Shown: positions 8,940-17,777 of the stretch, in pieces | Numbering within the stretch: the first letter of the stretch is position 1 | Layout of the letters: each line of letters starts with the position of its first letter | Source: Allobosea lathyri | Lineage (GTDB): Bacteria; Pseudomonadota; Alphaproteobacteria; Rhizobiales; Beijerinckiaceae | DNA: 64,000 bases | Direction: 5' to 3' | Assembly: GCF_900108245.1 (NCBI RefSeq) | Contig: NZ_FNUY01000009.1 | Coordinates: forward strand, 62,001-126,000 | The notes under the pieces: generated by a model | Databases searched by the model: none | The model's input: only the letters and a program-made list of their open reading frames with translations | What the model was told of the DNA's origin: nothing | Program-made: the position numbers and the translations under genes

Positions 8940-9998
8940 ATGGACAACGAGAAATTCGTCATTGTCGGCGAGGACGCCCTGAAGACCTTTTGCCGGGCGA
9001 TGTTCATCGCAGTCGGCGTCCCGGACGACGAGGCGATCCTGATCGTGGACAACCTCGTCGAAGCCGACTTGCGCGCGGTGGCCTCGCATGGCGTGGTGCG
9101 TTTGCCGATCTATATCCAGCGCATCGAGGACGGCGGCTCCAACCCGCGCCCGCAGCCGCGAATTCTCCGCCAGACCCGCACCACCGCCGTTTTGGATGGC
9201 GATAATGGCATGGGCCAGATCGTCGGCATCCGAGCGATGGAGATTGCCCTCGAGAAGGCCAGCGACGGCGACTGCGCCTTCGTCTCGGTCCGCAACAGCA
9301 ACCATTACGGTGCCGCGTCCCACTACGCCGAGATGGCCGCCAGGCACGACATGATCGGCCTGAGCTTCACCATCGGCGGCATTAACCACATGACGCCATG
9401 GGGCGGAGCCGAGGCCATTCTCGGCAACAATCCGTTCGCTTTCGCCTTCCCGACGCGAGACGGCTTTCCCGTCGTTCTCGACATGGCCTGCAGCGTCGCA
9501 GCGCGCGGCAAGATCATCGTCGCCGCCAAGGACGGCACGCCGATTCCGTCCGACTGGGCGAGCGGCCCGGACGGCGCCCCCACGACCGATCCGGTCGAGG
9601 CGCTGAAAGGCTTCGTGCTGCCGGTTGGCGGGCCGAAGGGCTATGCCCTGACGCTCGGCATCGGCCTGCTCAGCACGATGCTGTCAGGCGCCTATTTCGG
9701 CTCCGAAGTGACCCATATGTACGAGCAGACGACGACACCGCAGAATGTCGGCCATCTCTTCGGCGTGCTGCCGATCTCGGCCTTCGAGGATCTCGACCAC
9801 TACTACGCCCGCATGTCGAAAGCTCTCGCCGACATCCAGGGGACGAGGAAAGCGCCAGGTGTCGAGCGGATCTATCTGCCCGGAGAGCGCGAGCATCTTG
9901 CACTTCTCGAGCGGCGCGAGCGTGGCATTCCGCTGAATGCGGCCGTCTTCGACGAACTCAATGAGCTCGGTGCGAAATACGGTCTCAGCCTCGGCTGA
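8940..9998 (+). CDS. Ldh2-family malate/lactate-type dehydrogenase
   Basis: 352-residue NAD(P)-dependent oxidoreductase of the Ldh2/MDH2 family (malate/L-lactate, ureidoglycolate, sulfolactate and 2,3-diketogulonate reductases). Family marks are SHGVVRLPIYIQRI near residue 45, SNHYGAASHYAEMA with the catalytic His near 120, NPFAFAFPT near 165 and the GGPKGYALTLGIGLL segment near 225. ATG 8940 follows GAGACAGGAAAC. It opens the rightward catabolic operon ending at 16816. In such operons these enzymes oxidise a 2-hydroxy acid or reduce a 2-keto acid; the substrate here is unknown. Confidence 0.9.
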   Translation: MDNEKFVIVGEDALKTFCRAMFIAVGVPDDEAILIVDNLVEADLRAVASHGVVRLPIYIQRIEDGGSNPRPQPRILRQTRTTAVLDGDNGMGQIVGIRAMEIALEKASDGDCAFVSVRNSNHYGAASHYAEMAARHDMIGLSFTIGGINHMTPWGGAEAILGNNPFAFAFPTRDGFPVVLDMACSVAARGKIIVAAKDGTPIPSDWASGPDGAPTTDPVEALKGFVLPVGGPKGYALTLGIGLLSTMLSGAYFGSEVTHMYEQTTTPQNVGHLFGVLPISAFEDLDHYYARMSKALADIQGTRKAPGVERIYLPGEREHLALLERRERGIPLNAAVFDELNELGAKYGLSLG

Positions 9999-10061
9999 AG
10001 ACGGCTCGATGTCGGCGCCTGAACTCGCGTCGCAGGCTCTTGCCAATCACATCAGTGGCCC

Positions 10062-10094
10062 GTATACCCGTGAGCATGTATTAACGTATACGTT
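10062..10094. promoter_or_regulatory. Candidate autoregulatory operator with two GTATAC cores
   Basis: AACGTATACGTT at 10083-10094 is a perfect 12-base palindrome, and a second GTATAC sits at 10062-10067, about two helical turns upstream. Both lie just before the start of the GntR/FCD gene at 10105 and overlap the region between the Ldh2-type gene and the regulator. This fits an autoregulatory site for the regulator that also controls the downstream operon. Confidence 0.5.
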
Positions 10095-10104
10095 GTTGGA
10101 TTCG

Positions 10105-10803
10105 ATGGATCTGAACCAGCCCCATGCAACCGTGAACAGCCGAGCCCTGCGCTCGACCGAGACGGTCTATGCCCGGCTCAAGCAGCAGATTCTGGACAAC
10201 CGCTACCCGCCTGGTGCGCAAATCCTCGAAAGCGAGGTGGCCGCGGAGCTGAGTGCCTCGCGCACTCCGGTTCGGGAGGCTTTCGTCCGGTTGCAGCAGG
10301 ACGGGTTGCTGGAGATCGTGCCGCGGCACGGTGTCCGCATCTCGGCTCTATCGCCCGGCGACATGCGTGAAATCTACGAGGTGCTGATGTCGCTGGAGCC
10401 GACGGCCGTCGAGCTTCTGGCTGCACGCAGGCCTGACAGGGCCGAGCTCGCGGGTCTCGTTGACTCCTGCGATGCGATGGAGGCCGCGCTTGAGGGAGAG
10501 CCTGATCTGCAGGCCTGGGCAGCAGCGGACGAGGCCTTCCATCTGAACCTCGCCAAGCTCTGCGGAAACCGGCGACTGGCAGCGATGATCATGCAGGTCT
10601 GGGACCAGGCGCATCGCGCCCGAATGTTCACGCTCTCACTGCGGCCGCTGCCCCTGCAGTCGACCGCCGAGCACCGGGCCGTGGTCGAGGCCATCCTCGC
10701 AGGCGACGTCGAGCACGCCCGTGAAATCTACCACGCTCACAGAAAGCGCGGTGGCCGCGAACTTACCACCATCATCGAACGACACGGAATCCAAAGACTA
10801 TGA
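10105..10803 (+). CDS. GntR/FadR-subfamily transcriptional regulator (FCD domain)
   Basis: 232-residue regulator with an N-terminal winged helix (PPGAQILESEVAAELSAS, then RTPVREAFVRL) and a C-terminal FCD domain (DEAFHLNLAKLCGN with the metal/ligand His, then the EHRAVVEAILAGD segment). I chose ATG 10105, just after the palindrome; an in-frame frame extends upstream into the dehydrogenase gene but has no family residues. Its stop overlaps the next start as ATGA. It is distinct from the regulator at 5183-5911 and probably senses the substrate or intermediate of the 8940-16816 operon. Confidence 0.92.
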   Translation: MDLNQPHATVNSRALRSTETVYARLKQQILDNRYPPGAQILESEVAAELSASRTPVREAFVRLQQDGLLEIVPRHGVRISALSPGDMREIYEVLMSLEPTAVELLAARRPDRAELAGLVDSCDAMEAALEGEPDLQAWAAADEAFHLNLAKLCGNRRLAAMIMQVWDQAHRARMFTLSLRPLPLQSTAEHRAVVEAILAGDVEHAREIYHAHRKRGGRELTTIIERHGIQRL

Positions 10804-11909
10804 CGTCAAACTCCTTCCATCTCGCCGTGATGCCGGGCGAAGGTATCGGCCTCGAAGTCATGGAGGCGGCGGCGACCGTTCTCGGAGCGGTAGAGAAGCG
10901 GTTCGAGCTGTCCTTCCATCAGGAGCACATTCCCGGCGGAGCTCACCACTACAAGGAGACCGGCGCGATCCTTCCCAAAGACGGGCTCGAGCGCGCGGGC
11001 AAATCGGATGCCATATTGTTCGGCGCGATGGGCTGGCCGGATATCCGCTTTCCTGACGGTACCGAGATCGCGCCGCAGCTCGACATGCGCATGGCTTTCG
11101 AACTTTATGCCGGTGTCAGGCCGATCCGCGCCATCCCCGGCGTGCCGCCGGTTCTAGCCCATGAGCGCTGGAAAGATATCGACCTCGTCATCGTCCGTGA
11201 ATCGACGGAGGGCATGTTCGCCTCGCGCGGCAAGGGCGAGATCATCGACGACAAGGAGGCCCGCGACACCCAGGTCATCACCCGGAAAGTGACCGAGCAG
11301 CTGACTGATTTCTGCTGCAAGCTCGCGCGCAATCGCCGTGAAACACGCGGAACGCCCGGGCGCGTGACTTTGGTCGACAAGGCCAACGTGTTCCGTTCCT
11401 TCGCCTTCATGCGGAAGGTCTTCTACGAGACCGCGGCGAAGCATCCCGACATCGATGCCCGCCATCATTACATCGACGCCATGGCTCTCGATCTCGTCCG
11501 TCGACCCTGGGATTTCGACGTGCTGCCGACGGAGAACCTGTTCGGCGATATTCTCTCCGATCTCGGTGCAGGCCTGATCGGAGGAATGGGTTTTGCGCCC
11601 TCGGCCGATATCGGCGCGGCTCATGGCATGTTCCAACCCAGCCATGGCACTGCCCCGGACATCGCGGGCAAGGGCGTCGCCAACCCGACCGCCATGATCC
11701 TGTCGGTCGCGATGATGCTCGACTGGCTCGGCGAGCGCCATGGCAGCAGCGCGGCGCGTGATGCCGCCCGCGCGATCGAGCTCAGCGTCGACCACGCCTT
11801 CGGCACGATGAACCTGCGGACCTACGACATCGGCGGCCGCCACGGCACACGCCATATCGGCAACACCATCGCCGAGCTGATCCGCAACGGACAAGCCGAT
11901 CCGCAATGA
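10800..11909 (+). CDS. Isocitrate/isopropylmalate-type dehydrogenase (tartrate/D-malate dehydrogenase-like)
   Basis: 369-residue NAD-dependent beta-decarboxylating dehydrogenase. It opens with the cofactor/substrate loop MPGEGIGLEVMEAA, carries the RESTEGMFASRGKGE substrate segment near residue 130, VDKANVF near 190 and the metal-binding NLFGDILSDLGAGLIGG near 245, then PSHGTAPDIAGKGVANP. These are the marks of the IPMDH/IDH superfamily, and the divergence fits tartrate or D-malate dehydrogenases better than leucine biosynthesis. It is coupled by ATGA overlaps to the regulator before it and the oxidoreductase after it. Confidence 0.88.
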   Translation: MTSNSFHLAVMPGEGIGLEVMEAAATVLGAVEKRFELSFHQEHIPGGAHHYKETGAILPKDGLERAGKSDAILFGAMGWPDIRFPDGTEIAPQLDMRMAFELYAGVRPIRAIPGVPPVLAHERWKDIDLVIVRESTEGMFASRGKGEIIDDKEARDTQVITRKVTEQLTDFCCKLARNRRETRGTPGRVTLVDKANVFRSFAFMRKVFYETAAKHPDIDARHHYIDAMALDLVRRPWDFDVLPTENLFGDILSDLGAGLIGGMGFAPSADIGAAHGMFQPSHGTAPDIAGKGVANPTAMILSVAMMLDWLGERHGSSAARDAARAIELSVDHAFGTMNLRTYDIGGRHGTRHIGNTIAELIRNGQADPQ

Positions 11910-12925
11910 CGCTGACGGTCGCCATCGCGGGCTGCGGCTATTTCAGCCGGTTCCACCAGGATGCGTGGAGCCGCATGGATGGCGTTCGCGTCGTCGGTGT
12001 CGCGGATCGCGATGCCGGAAAGCGCGAGGCTGCGGTCGCCCTGTTCGACGGCGCGAAGGCCTTCGACGATGCCGAGGCGATGCTGGATGCGGTCCGCCCG
12101 GACCTGATCGACATCGTCACGCCGCCGCAGACGCACCGCGCCCTCGTCGAGGCGGCGGCGCGGCGCGGCGTCAAGATGATTTGCCAGAAGCCGCTGGCAC
12201 CGGCCTATGACGAGGCGCAGGCCATTGTCGGCCTCGCCGAGGAGGCCGGGGTGATGCTGGCCGTGCATGAGAATTTCCGCTTCATGCCCTGGTTCATGGA
12301 AGCTGGCCGGCTGATCACTTCGGGTGCCGTAGGTACGCCGCTGAACATCAGTTTCCGGCTGCGACCGGGAGACGGTCAGGGGCACGAGGCCTATCTGTCG
12401 CGCCAGCCCTATTTCCAAAGCATGCCGCGCTTCCTGATCCACGAGACCGGCATCCACCTGATCGACGTGTTCCGCTGCCTGATGGGCGAGATCACCGGCG
12501 TCTTCGCCCGGCTGCGCCGGATCAACCCGGTCATCGCCGGCGAGGATGCCGGATACGTGATCTTCGACTTTGCCAGCGGAGCCGCCGGACTGTTCGACGG
12601 CAACCGCCATGTCGACCATCCGGCGAAGGATACGCGCATGACCAACGGCGTATTGTTGGTCGAAGGAACCGAGAGCGTGATCCGGCTCGACGGCTTCGGC
12701 AAGCTGTTCGTCCGCCCGCGTGGCGGCGATGAGCGCGAGCACGCCTATGCCTGGGCGGATAGAGGCTATGGCGGCGATTGCGTCTACCGGCAGTCGCGTC
12801 ACATCGTCGATCATCTGCTGACCGGCACGCCGCTCGCCAATTCCGGCCGCGACTACCTGCGCAATCTCGACATCGAGGAGGCGGTCTATCGCTCGGCAGC
12901 GGAGGGCCGCTTCATCACCGTCTAA
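11906..12925 (+). CDS. Gfo/Idh/MocA-family oxidoreductase
   Basis: 339-residue NAD(P)-dependent sugar-type dehydrogenase. The N-terminal Rossmann fold starts VAIAGCGYFSRFHQDAW, with VGVADRD as the second strand and DIVTPPQTH near residue 70; QKPLAPAYDEA is the conserved KPLA motif with the catalytic Lys. The C-terminal half shows HETGIHLIDVFRCLMGE, typical of inositol/glucose-fructose type enzymes. It overlaps the preceding gene by ATGA. In context it likely oxidises a sugar or sugar acid delivered by the TRAP transporter directly downstream, making a lactone or keto product. Confidence 0.9.
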   Translation: MTLTVAIAGCGYFSRFHQDAWSRMDGVRVVGVADRDAGKREAAVALFDGAKAFDDAEAMLDAVRPDLIDIVTPPQTHRALVEAAARRGVKMICQKPLAPAYDEAQAIVGLAEEAGVMLAVHENFRFMPWFMEAGRLITSGAVGTPLNISFRLRPGDGQGHEAYLSRQPYFQSMPRFLIHETGIHLIDVFRCLMGEITGVFARLRRINPVIAGEDAGYVIFDFASGAAGLFDGNRHVDHPAKDTRMTNGVLLVEGTESVIRLDGFGKLFVRPRGGDEREHAYAWADRGYGGDCVYRQSRHIVDHLLTGTPLANSGRDYLRNLDIEEAVYRSAAEGRFITV

Positions 12926-12990
12926 AATCCACGAGAAGGCGGCACCAAGCCGCCCGGCTGGCGAAAACAATCATATCCGGGGAGGATACC

Positions 12991-14004
12991 ATGACCAACA
13001 GACGCGATCTCCTGAAGGGCACGGCCGCAGCCGGCCTCACCATCACCGGCTTTCCGACCATCCTGCGTGCCCAGAGCGCCAAGGTGCTGCGCTTCAGCCA
13101 TACCGACACGTCGGTCGGCGCGCGCCAGCAGGCAGCCGAGATGTTCGCCGCCGCTGTCGAGAAGAACACGCAAGGCCGCTACAAGGTCCAAGTCTACCAT
13201 TCGGGCCAGCTTGCCAACGACGCCAAGTCGCTCGACCAACTTCAGATCGGCGGTCTCGATTTCGCAGTCACCGGCGTCGTCACCTTCACCCCGCATGTGA
13301 AGGACCTCTCGCTGATCGCGCTGCCCTATCTTGCCGAGAACTACGAGCAGGGCTGGAAGCTCTACGACACCTCGCCCTTCATCGCGAAGCAGGCGGCTGC
13401 GCTACCGGCCAAGGGCATGCGGCTGATCGGCAACTGGGAGGCCGGCTTTCGCTGCTTCACAACCAATTTCCCGCTTGGCAGCCCGGCCGACGCCAAGGGC
13501 AAGAAGCTCCGGATCGCCCCCGTCGAGATGATACGCTGGATCATGGAATCGATCGGCTTCTCGCCCGTCGTCATGCCGGTGACCGAGGTCTATCTCGGCA
13601 TCCAGCAGAACACGGTGTCGGGCCAGGAAAACCCCATAGACACGATCTTTTCGCAGCGCTTCTACGAGGTCGCGAAATACATCACTCTGTCGAACCACGT
13701 CTATTCGCCGCTCTGGCTGGCAATGGCAGAGCGCAGCTTCAAGGGCATGAGCGCGGCCGACCAGGAGGGTGTGATGAAGGCCGCCAAGGAATCCGGCGAC
13801 TGGAATCGCCGCGAGGTCCGCGCCAATGACGACAAGCTGCTCACCGAGATGACCGCCAAGGGAGCGATCATCACCAAACCGGACCTCGCCATCTGGAGTA
13901 AGGCGGCCGAAGGCGCCAATGAGCGCGCCCGCAAGGAGTTCGGCGCGGCGGCGGTCGACCAGATGATCGGAGAAGCCGCCGATATCCGCAAGAGCATGGG
14001 CTGA
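12991..14004 (+). CDS. dctP: TRAP transporter substrate-binding protein DctP
   Basis: 337-residue periplasmic solute receptor of the DctP family. ATG 12991 follows GGGGAGGATACC and gives a twin-arginine-like signal (MTNRRDLLKGTAAAGLTITG) with cleavage near LRAQ. The mature protein contains the LRFSHTDTSVGARQQAAEMF opening and the family Arg-bearing LRIAPVEMIRWIM segment near residue 175 that contacts the substrate carboxylate. It overlaps the small permease gene by one base (TGATG). The receptor points to a carboxylated substrate such as a sugar acid. Confidence 0.93.
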   Translation: MTNRRDLLKGTAAAGLTITGFPTILRAQSAKVLRFSHTDTSVGARQQAAEMFAAAVEKNTQGRYKVQVYHSGQLANDAKSLDQLQIGGLDFAVTGVVTFTPHVKDLSLIALPYLAENYEQGWKLYDTSPFIAKQAAALPAKGMRLIGNWEAGFRCFTTNFPLGSPADAKGKKLRIAPVEMIRWIMESIGFSPVVMPVTEVYLGIQQNTVSGQENPIDTIFSQRFYEVAKYITLSNHVYSPLWLAMAERSFKGMSAADQEGVMKAAKESGDWNRREVRANDDKLLTEMTAKGAIITKPDLAIWSKAAEGANERARKEFGAAAVDQMIGEAADIRKSMG

Positions 14005-14558
14005 TGGCGGCGCCCGACGCAGCGGCCGCAGACGGTTCGTTCTATTTCTACCGTCCCGGCCGGAAAGAGCCCGCCTCGTTGCGCCTCCTTGGCGATGCGA
14101 TCGACGTCGTCGTGACAGTACTCGCGGTCATGCTGCTGCTGGTAATGTTCGCCAATGTCGCAGCCCGCGTGCTGCTCAACAGCGATATCGCCTGGAACAC
14201 CGAGTTCGGCGAATTCGTGCTGCTATGGGCGACGTTCCTCGGCGGCGCCTCGGCGGCGCGACGAGGCGCTCATATGCGCATCACCGAATTCGTCGAGGCA
14301 ATGCCGCCGGCCTGGACGCGCATCGTGGAGATCGCGACCCGCCTCGGCGTTGTCGCCCTGCTCGGCTTCCTGGTCTGGTACGGGCTGAGTATCGCGCAGG
14401 GCACGATGGAACAGGAGATGACGGTGCTGCACTGGCCGATGGGCGCGCAATACCTCGCCATGCCCGTCGGCTCGGCGCTGGCGCTGGTCTACGTCGCCTA
14501 CGAGATCAGCCTGCTCGCGCGGGGCGAACCGATCCCTCAAGAAGCCTTCATGGACTAA
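14004..14558 (+). CDS. dctQ: TRAP transporter small permease DctQ
   Basis: 184-residue inner-membrane protein with four predicted helices after a 35-residue cytoplasmic start. The ANVAARVLLNSDIAWNTEFGE segment and the FLGGASAARRGAHMRI loop are the standard DctQ signature. It is translationally coupled to the receptor gene and precedes the large permease by three bases. DctQ links the receptor and the DctM channel of the sodium-driven tripartite transporter. Confidence 0.93.
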   Translation: MAAPDAAAADGSFYFYRPGRKEPASLRLLGDAIDVVVTVLAVMLLLVMFANVAARVLLNSDIAWNTEFGEFVLLWATFLGGASAARRGAHMRITEFVEAMPPAWTRIVEIATRLGVVALLGFLVWYGLSIAQGTMEQEMTVLHWPMGAQYLAMPVGSALALVYVAYEISLLARGEPIPQEAFMD

Positions 14559-14561
14559 GAC

Positions 14562-15848
14562 ATGGTTCTCGCCGTCATCTGCGCGATCTTCTTCGCGCTC
14601 GCGCTGCTCGGCATGCCGCTGGTCTGGGCCTTGCTCCTGACCACCATCTCGACAATCTGGATCTTCGGTCAGGGCTATCCGCTGGAGGCGATCTTCCTAT
14701 CCTACATCTCCAGCGTCGAGCCGCTGCATCTGGCGGCGATCCCGCTTTTCATCTTCACGGGCGAGCTGATCACCCATGGTGGCGTGGGAAAAAGATTGAT
14801 CGACTTCGCCCGTTCGCTGCTCGCCTTCATGCCGGGCGGGCTTGGCGTCGTCACGGTCTCGGCCTGCACCATGTTCGGCTCGGTGTCGGGCTCGGCGGTG
14901 GCGGATTCCGCCGCGATCGGCTCGATCATGATCCCCCGCATGGCCGAGCGCGGCTACCCGCGCGCCTTCGCTGGCGCGCTTATCGCCGTCGCGGGCACCA
15001 TCGGCGTGCTGATGCCGCTCTCGATCCCGCTGCTGGTCTACGGCTTCGTCGGCAATGTCTCGATCCGCGAATTGCTCGTCTCCGGCGTGTTCCCGGCCTT
15101 CACGCTCGCCTTTGCGCTGATCCTGCTCTGCGTCTGGAAGGGGCGCTCGCTGGGTTGCGATCTCGGCGGCGCGATGCCGAGCCGGCGTGAGATCTGGCGT
15201 AGCTTCGTCGCGATCCTGCCGGCGACCGGCATGCCGGTGGTGATCCTCGGCGGCATCCTCAGCGGCATCTTCACGCCGACGGAAGCCGCATCGATCGCCG
15301 TGTTCTACGGGCTTATCCTGGCGCTCTTCGTCTATCGCGAGGTCAAGCCGCGCCAGGTGCCCGAGATGCTGCTGCATTCCTTCCGCACCAGCGCGGTGGT
15401 CATGCTCGTCGTCGGCGCAACCGGGGCGCTGTCCTGGCTGATCACGGTCGAGCAGATCCCGGCCAATCTGGCGGCAGCGATCCTGGCGATCTCCGAAAAC
15501 AAATATGTCTTCCTGCTGCTGCTCAACGTCGCGCTGATCCTGGTCGGCATATTCCTCGAGCCGCTCCCCTCGCTGATGCTGACCGCGCCGCTCTTCATCC
15601 CGACCGCCAAGGCCTTCGGCATCGACCCGGTGCATCTTGGCTTGATCATGGTGTTCAACTTGGTGATCGGACTCTACACGCCGCCCGTCGGGGGAACGCT
15701 CTTCGTCGCCGCCAAGATCGCCCGCGTCGGCATGGTGGCGATCTCGCGCGAGCTGATCCCGATGTTCGCCATCGCGCTGATCGTGCTGTTCACCGTGACC
15801 TATATCGAGGCGATCCCGATGGCGCTGGTCTGGTTCATGCGCGGATGA
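14562..15848 (+). CDS. dctM: TRAP transporter large permease DctM
   Basis: 428-residue polytopic membrane protein, full length for the DctM family (about 11-12 hydrophobic helices). Family marks include IPLFIFTGELITHGGVGKRLI near residue 62, the GSVSGSAVADSAAIGSIMIP motif near 107, and GLYTPPVGGTLFVAAKI near 370. It carries out sodium-coupled uptake of the DctP ligand. Its stop overlaps the start of the lactonase-like gene (ATGA at 15845-15848), tying uptake to metabolism. Confidence 0.95.
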   Translation: MVLAVICAIFFALALLGMPLVWALLLTTISTIWIFGQGYPLEAIFLSYISSVEPLHLAAIPLFIFTGELITHGGVGKRLIDFARSLLAFMPGGLGVVTVSACTMFGSVSGSAVADSAAIGSIMIPRMAERGYPRAFAGALIAVAGTIGVLMPLSIPLLVYGFVGNVSIRELLVSGVFPAFTLAFALILLCVWKGRSLGCDLGGAMPSRREIWRSFVAILPATGMPVVILGGILSGIFTPTEAASIAVFYGLILALFVYREVKPRQVPEMLLHSFRTSAVVMLVVGATGALSWLITVEQIPANLAAAILAISENKYVFLLLLNVALILVGIFLEPLPSLMLTAPLFIPTAKAFGIDPVHLGLIMVFNLVIGLYTPPVGGTLFVAAKIARVGMVAISRELIPMFAIALIVLFTVTYIEAIPMALVWFMRG

Positions 15849-16816
15849 ACCAGATCCCGCTCTCCGATGTCACCCTGCTCGGACACGGCCTGGTCCGGCC
15901 GGAATGCGTTCTCGCCACCAAAGCCGGCGATCTCTACACGGCCGACTGGCGCGGCGGCGTCGCGCATCTCAGGCCGGACGGATCGCAGGCGCTCTATACC
16001 GGCACGACCGCCGACTTGCCCGAGGGCCTGCGGCCCAACGGCATCGCGCTGGAGCCCGACGGCTCGTTCCTCATCGCCAATCTGGGTAGCGAGCTTGGTG
16101 GCGTCTGGCGGCTGACACGCGAGGGCCAGATTTCGCCCGTGTTGACCGAGATCGAAGGTCGGCCGGTGCCGCCATCCAACTATGTCGTGCGCGACCAGGC
16201 GGGCAGGCTCTGGCTCACGATCTCGACGCGGCTGAAGCCGCGCTCGCTCGACTACCGGCTGGATTCGGCGACCGGCTACGTCGCGGTGCTCGACGAGCGC
16301 GGCGCGCGTATCGTGGCCGACGGGCTCGGCTTCACCAATGAATGTCAGATCTCGCCCGACGGACGCTGGCTCTACGTTAACGAGACCTATGGCCGGCGGC
16401 TCAGCCGCTTCCCGATCAATCCCGGCGCGCGTCTCGGCCCAAAGCAGATCGTGCATGAATTCGGCAAAGGCCAGTTTCCCGACGGTCTCGCCTTCGACGT
16501 CGAGGGCAAGGTCTGGATCGCCGGCGTGATCGCGAACCAACTCCTGCGGATCGATCCTGAGGGCGGTTCCGTCGAGATCGTCCTCAGCGAGACCGACGCC
16601 GCCCATGTCGCTTGGGTGGAGGAAGCCTTCATCGCCAATGAGCTCGGCCGTCCGCATATGGATTCGAACCCGGCCGTCAAGCTGCGCAACCTGTCGAGCA
16701 TCGCCTTCGGCGGGCCGGACTTGCGAACTGCCTATCTCGGATGTCTGCTCGGCGACCGTATTGCCCAGGTGCGGTTGACTGCTAGCGGCACTGCACCCGT
16801 GCATTGGTTGTACTGA
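15845..16816 (+). CDS. SMP-30/gluconolactonase-type lactonase
   Basis: 323-residue six-bladed beta-propeller protein of the SMP-30/strictosidine-synthase-like family. Typical repeats are RPNGIALEPDGSFLIANLG near residue 60, GFTNECQISPDGRWLYVNET near 165 and FPDGLAFDVEGKVWIAGV near 210, which carry the Asn and Asp metal ligands. It probably hydrolyses an aldonolactone made by the Gfo/Idh/MocA enzyme. It is the last gene of the 8940-16816 operon. A small hairpin (CCAGC-GTCT-GCTGG) follows the stop. Confidence 0.85.
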   Translation: MNQIPLSDVTLLGHGLVRPECVLATKAGDLYTADWRGGVAHLRPDGSQALYTGTTADLPEGLRPNGIALEPDGSFLIANLGSELGGVWRLTREGQISPVLTEIEGRPVPPSNYVVRDQAGRLWLTISTRLKPRSLDYRLDSATGYVAVLDERGARIVADGLGFTNECQISPDGRWLYVNETYGRRLSRFPINPGARLGPKQIVHEFGKGQFPDGLAFDVEGKVWIAGVIANQLLRIDPEGGSVEIVLSETDAAHVAWVEEAFIANELGRPHMDSNPAVKLRNLSSIAFGGPDLRTAYLGCLLGDRIAQVRLTASGTAPVHWLY

Positions 16817-16875
16817 AACCAGCGTCTGCTGGCGCATAATAGCGGTGGGAAGAACTGTACCCTTCTGGCCGCGCC

Positions 16876-17718
16876 TCAGCCGCGCTGGCCGAACAGGCCG
16901 TGGAAACGCCCGAGGAAGCTGCGCAATCGCTCGCTTTCGGGGTTGTCGAAGATTTCGGCTGGCGGGCCGGCCTGGGCCACGAGGCCCTGGTCGAGGAAGA
17001 CGACATGGTCGGAGACGTCGCGTACGAACAGCATCTCGTGGCTGACGAGCAACATGGTCATGCCGGATTCCGCCAGTGACTGCATCACTCCGAGCACCTC
17101 TGCGACCAATTCGGGGTCGAGCGCCGAGGTCACCTCGTCGAAGAGCAGCAGGCGCGGCTGCATCGCAACCGCGCGCGCGATCGCGACGCGCTGCTGCTGG
17201 CCGCCCGAAAGCTGGTAGGGGTAGTGTTCGCCGCGCTCCGCCAGCCCGACTCGGCCGAGCCAATGGTTGGCGATCTCCCTTGCCTCGGCCTTGCTTTTGC
17301 TGAGCACTTTCACCAGCCCGAGCATGACGTTCTCGGCTGCGGTGAGATGCGGGAACAGGTTGAACTGCTGGAAGACCATGCCGATGCGGGCGCGCTGGGC
17401 GGAGATTTTCGTCTCGCTGAGCCGCCTGCGCCTCCCACCGCTTTCGGTATAGCCGATCGGATCTCCGTCGAGCAGGATCTCGCCGCCGTCATGCTCCTCG
17501 AGCAGGTTGACGCAGCGCAGGAAGGTCGTCTTGCCTGAGCCGGAGGCACCGATCAGCGACACAACCTGCCCAGCTTTCGCCCGGCTATCCTTAGGGTTGC
17601 CCTTGGCGTCGACGGCGCCGACATACACCACGCCGAGCGTGCCCGTGTCGTGCCCGGCAACATGGGAGCCGACGTCGGCCTCCCGCCGGCCAGCCTTCAC
17701 CGTGCCGTCGAGCAACAC
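16876..17718 (-). pseudogene. Chimeric amino-acid ABC ATPase: 5' end replaced by a phage amidase piece
   Basis: The C-terminal 230 residues are a HisP/GlnQ-type ATPase: Walker [18 protein letters not shown] signature, Walker [13 protein letters not shown] and switch His (LVSHEM). The usual first 30 residues (the first strands and the aromatic A-loop) are missing. In their place an in-frame 48-residue piece with GSHVAGHDTGTLGVVYVG and VDAKGNP, hallmarks of a phage-type N-acetylmuramoyl-L-alanine amidase, runs straight into the Walker A strand. The join lies near 17575. No permease or binding protein is adjacent. The product is probably non-functional, though the frame is fully open. Confidence 0.75.
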
Positions 17719-17771
17719 GGCCCAGTGATAGCCGACATCCTTCCAGCCTGACCATACCCCGGGCCAGGGCG
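17578..17771 (-). pseudogene. Phage-type N-acetylmuramoyl-L-alanine amidase fragment
   Basis: Middle part of an amidase_2 (T7 lysozyme-like) endolysin: WKDVGYHWAVLLDGTV, then GSHVAGHDTGTLGV with a zinc-ligand type His, then VDAKGNPKDSR. Roughly 65 residues survive; the N-terminal His region and the C-terminal end are absent. The reading frame continues without a stop into the ABC ATPase, so a deletion or rearrangement joined the two. It is the clearest phage-derived sequence in this part of the window. Confidence 0.65.
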
Positions 17772-17777
17772 CGCGGC

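Noticed and set aside
14697..15635. 312-codon minus-strand frame
   Set aside because: Antisense of dctM, extremely rich in Asp, Arg and Gln; no real protein features.
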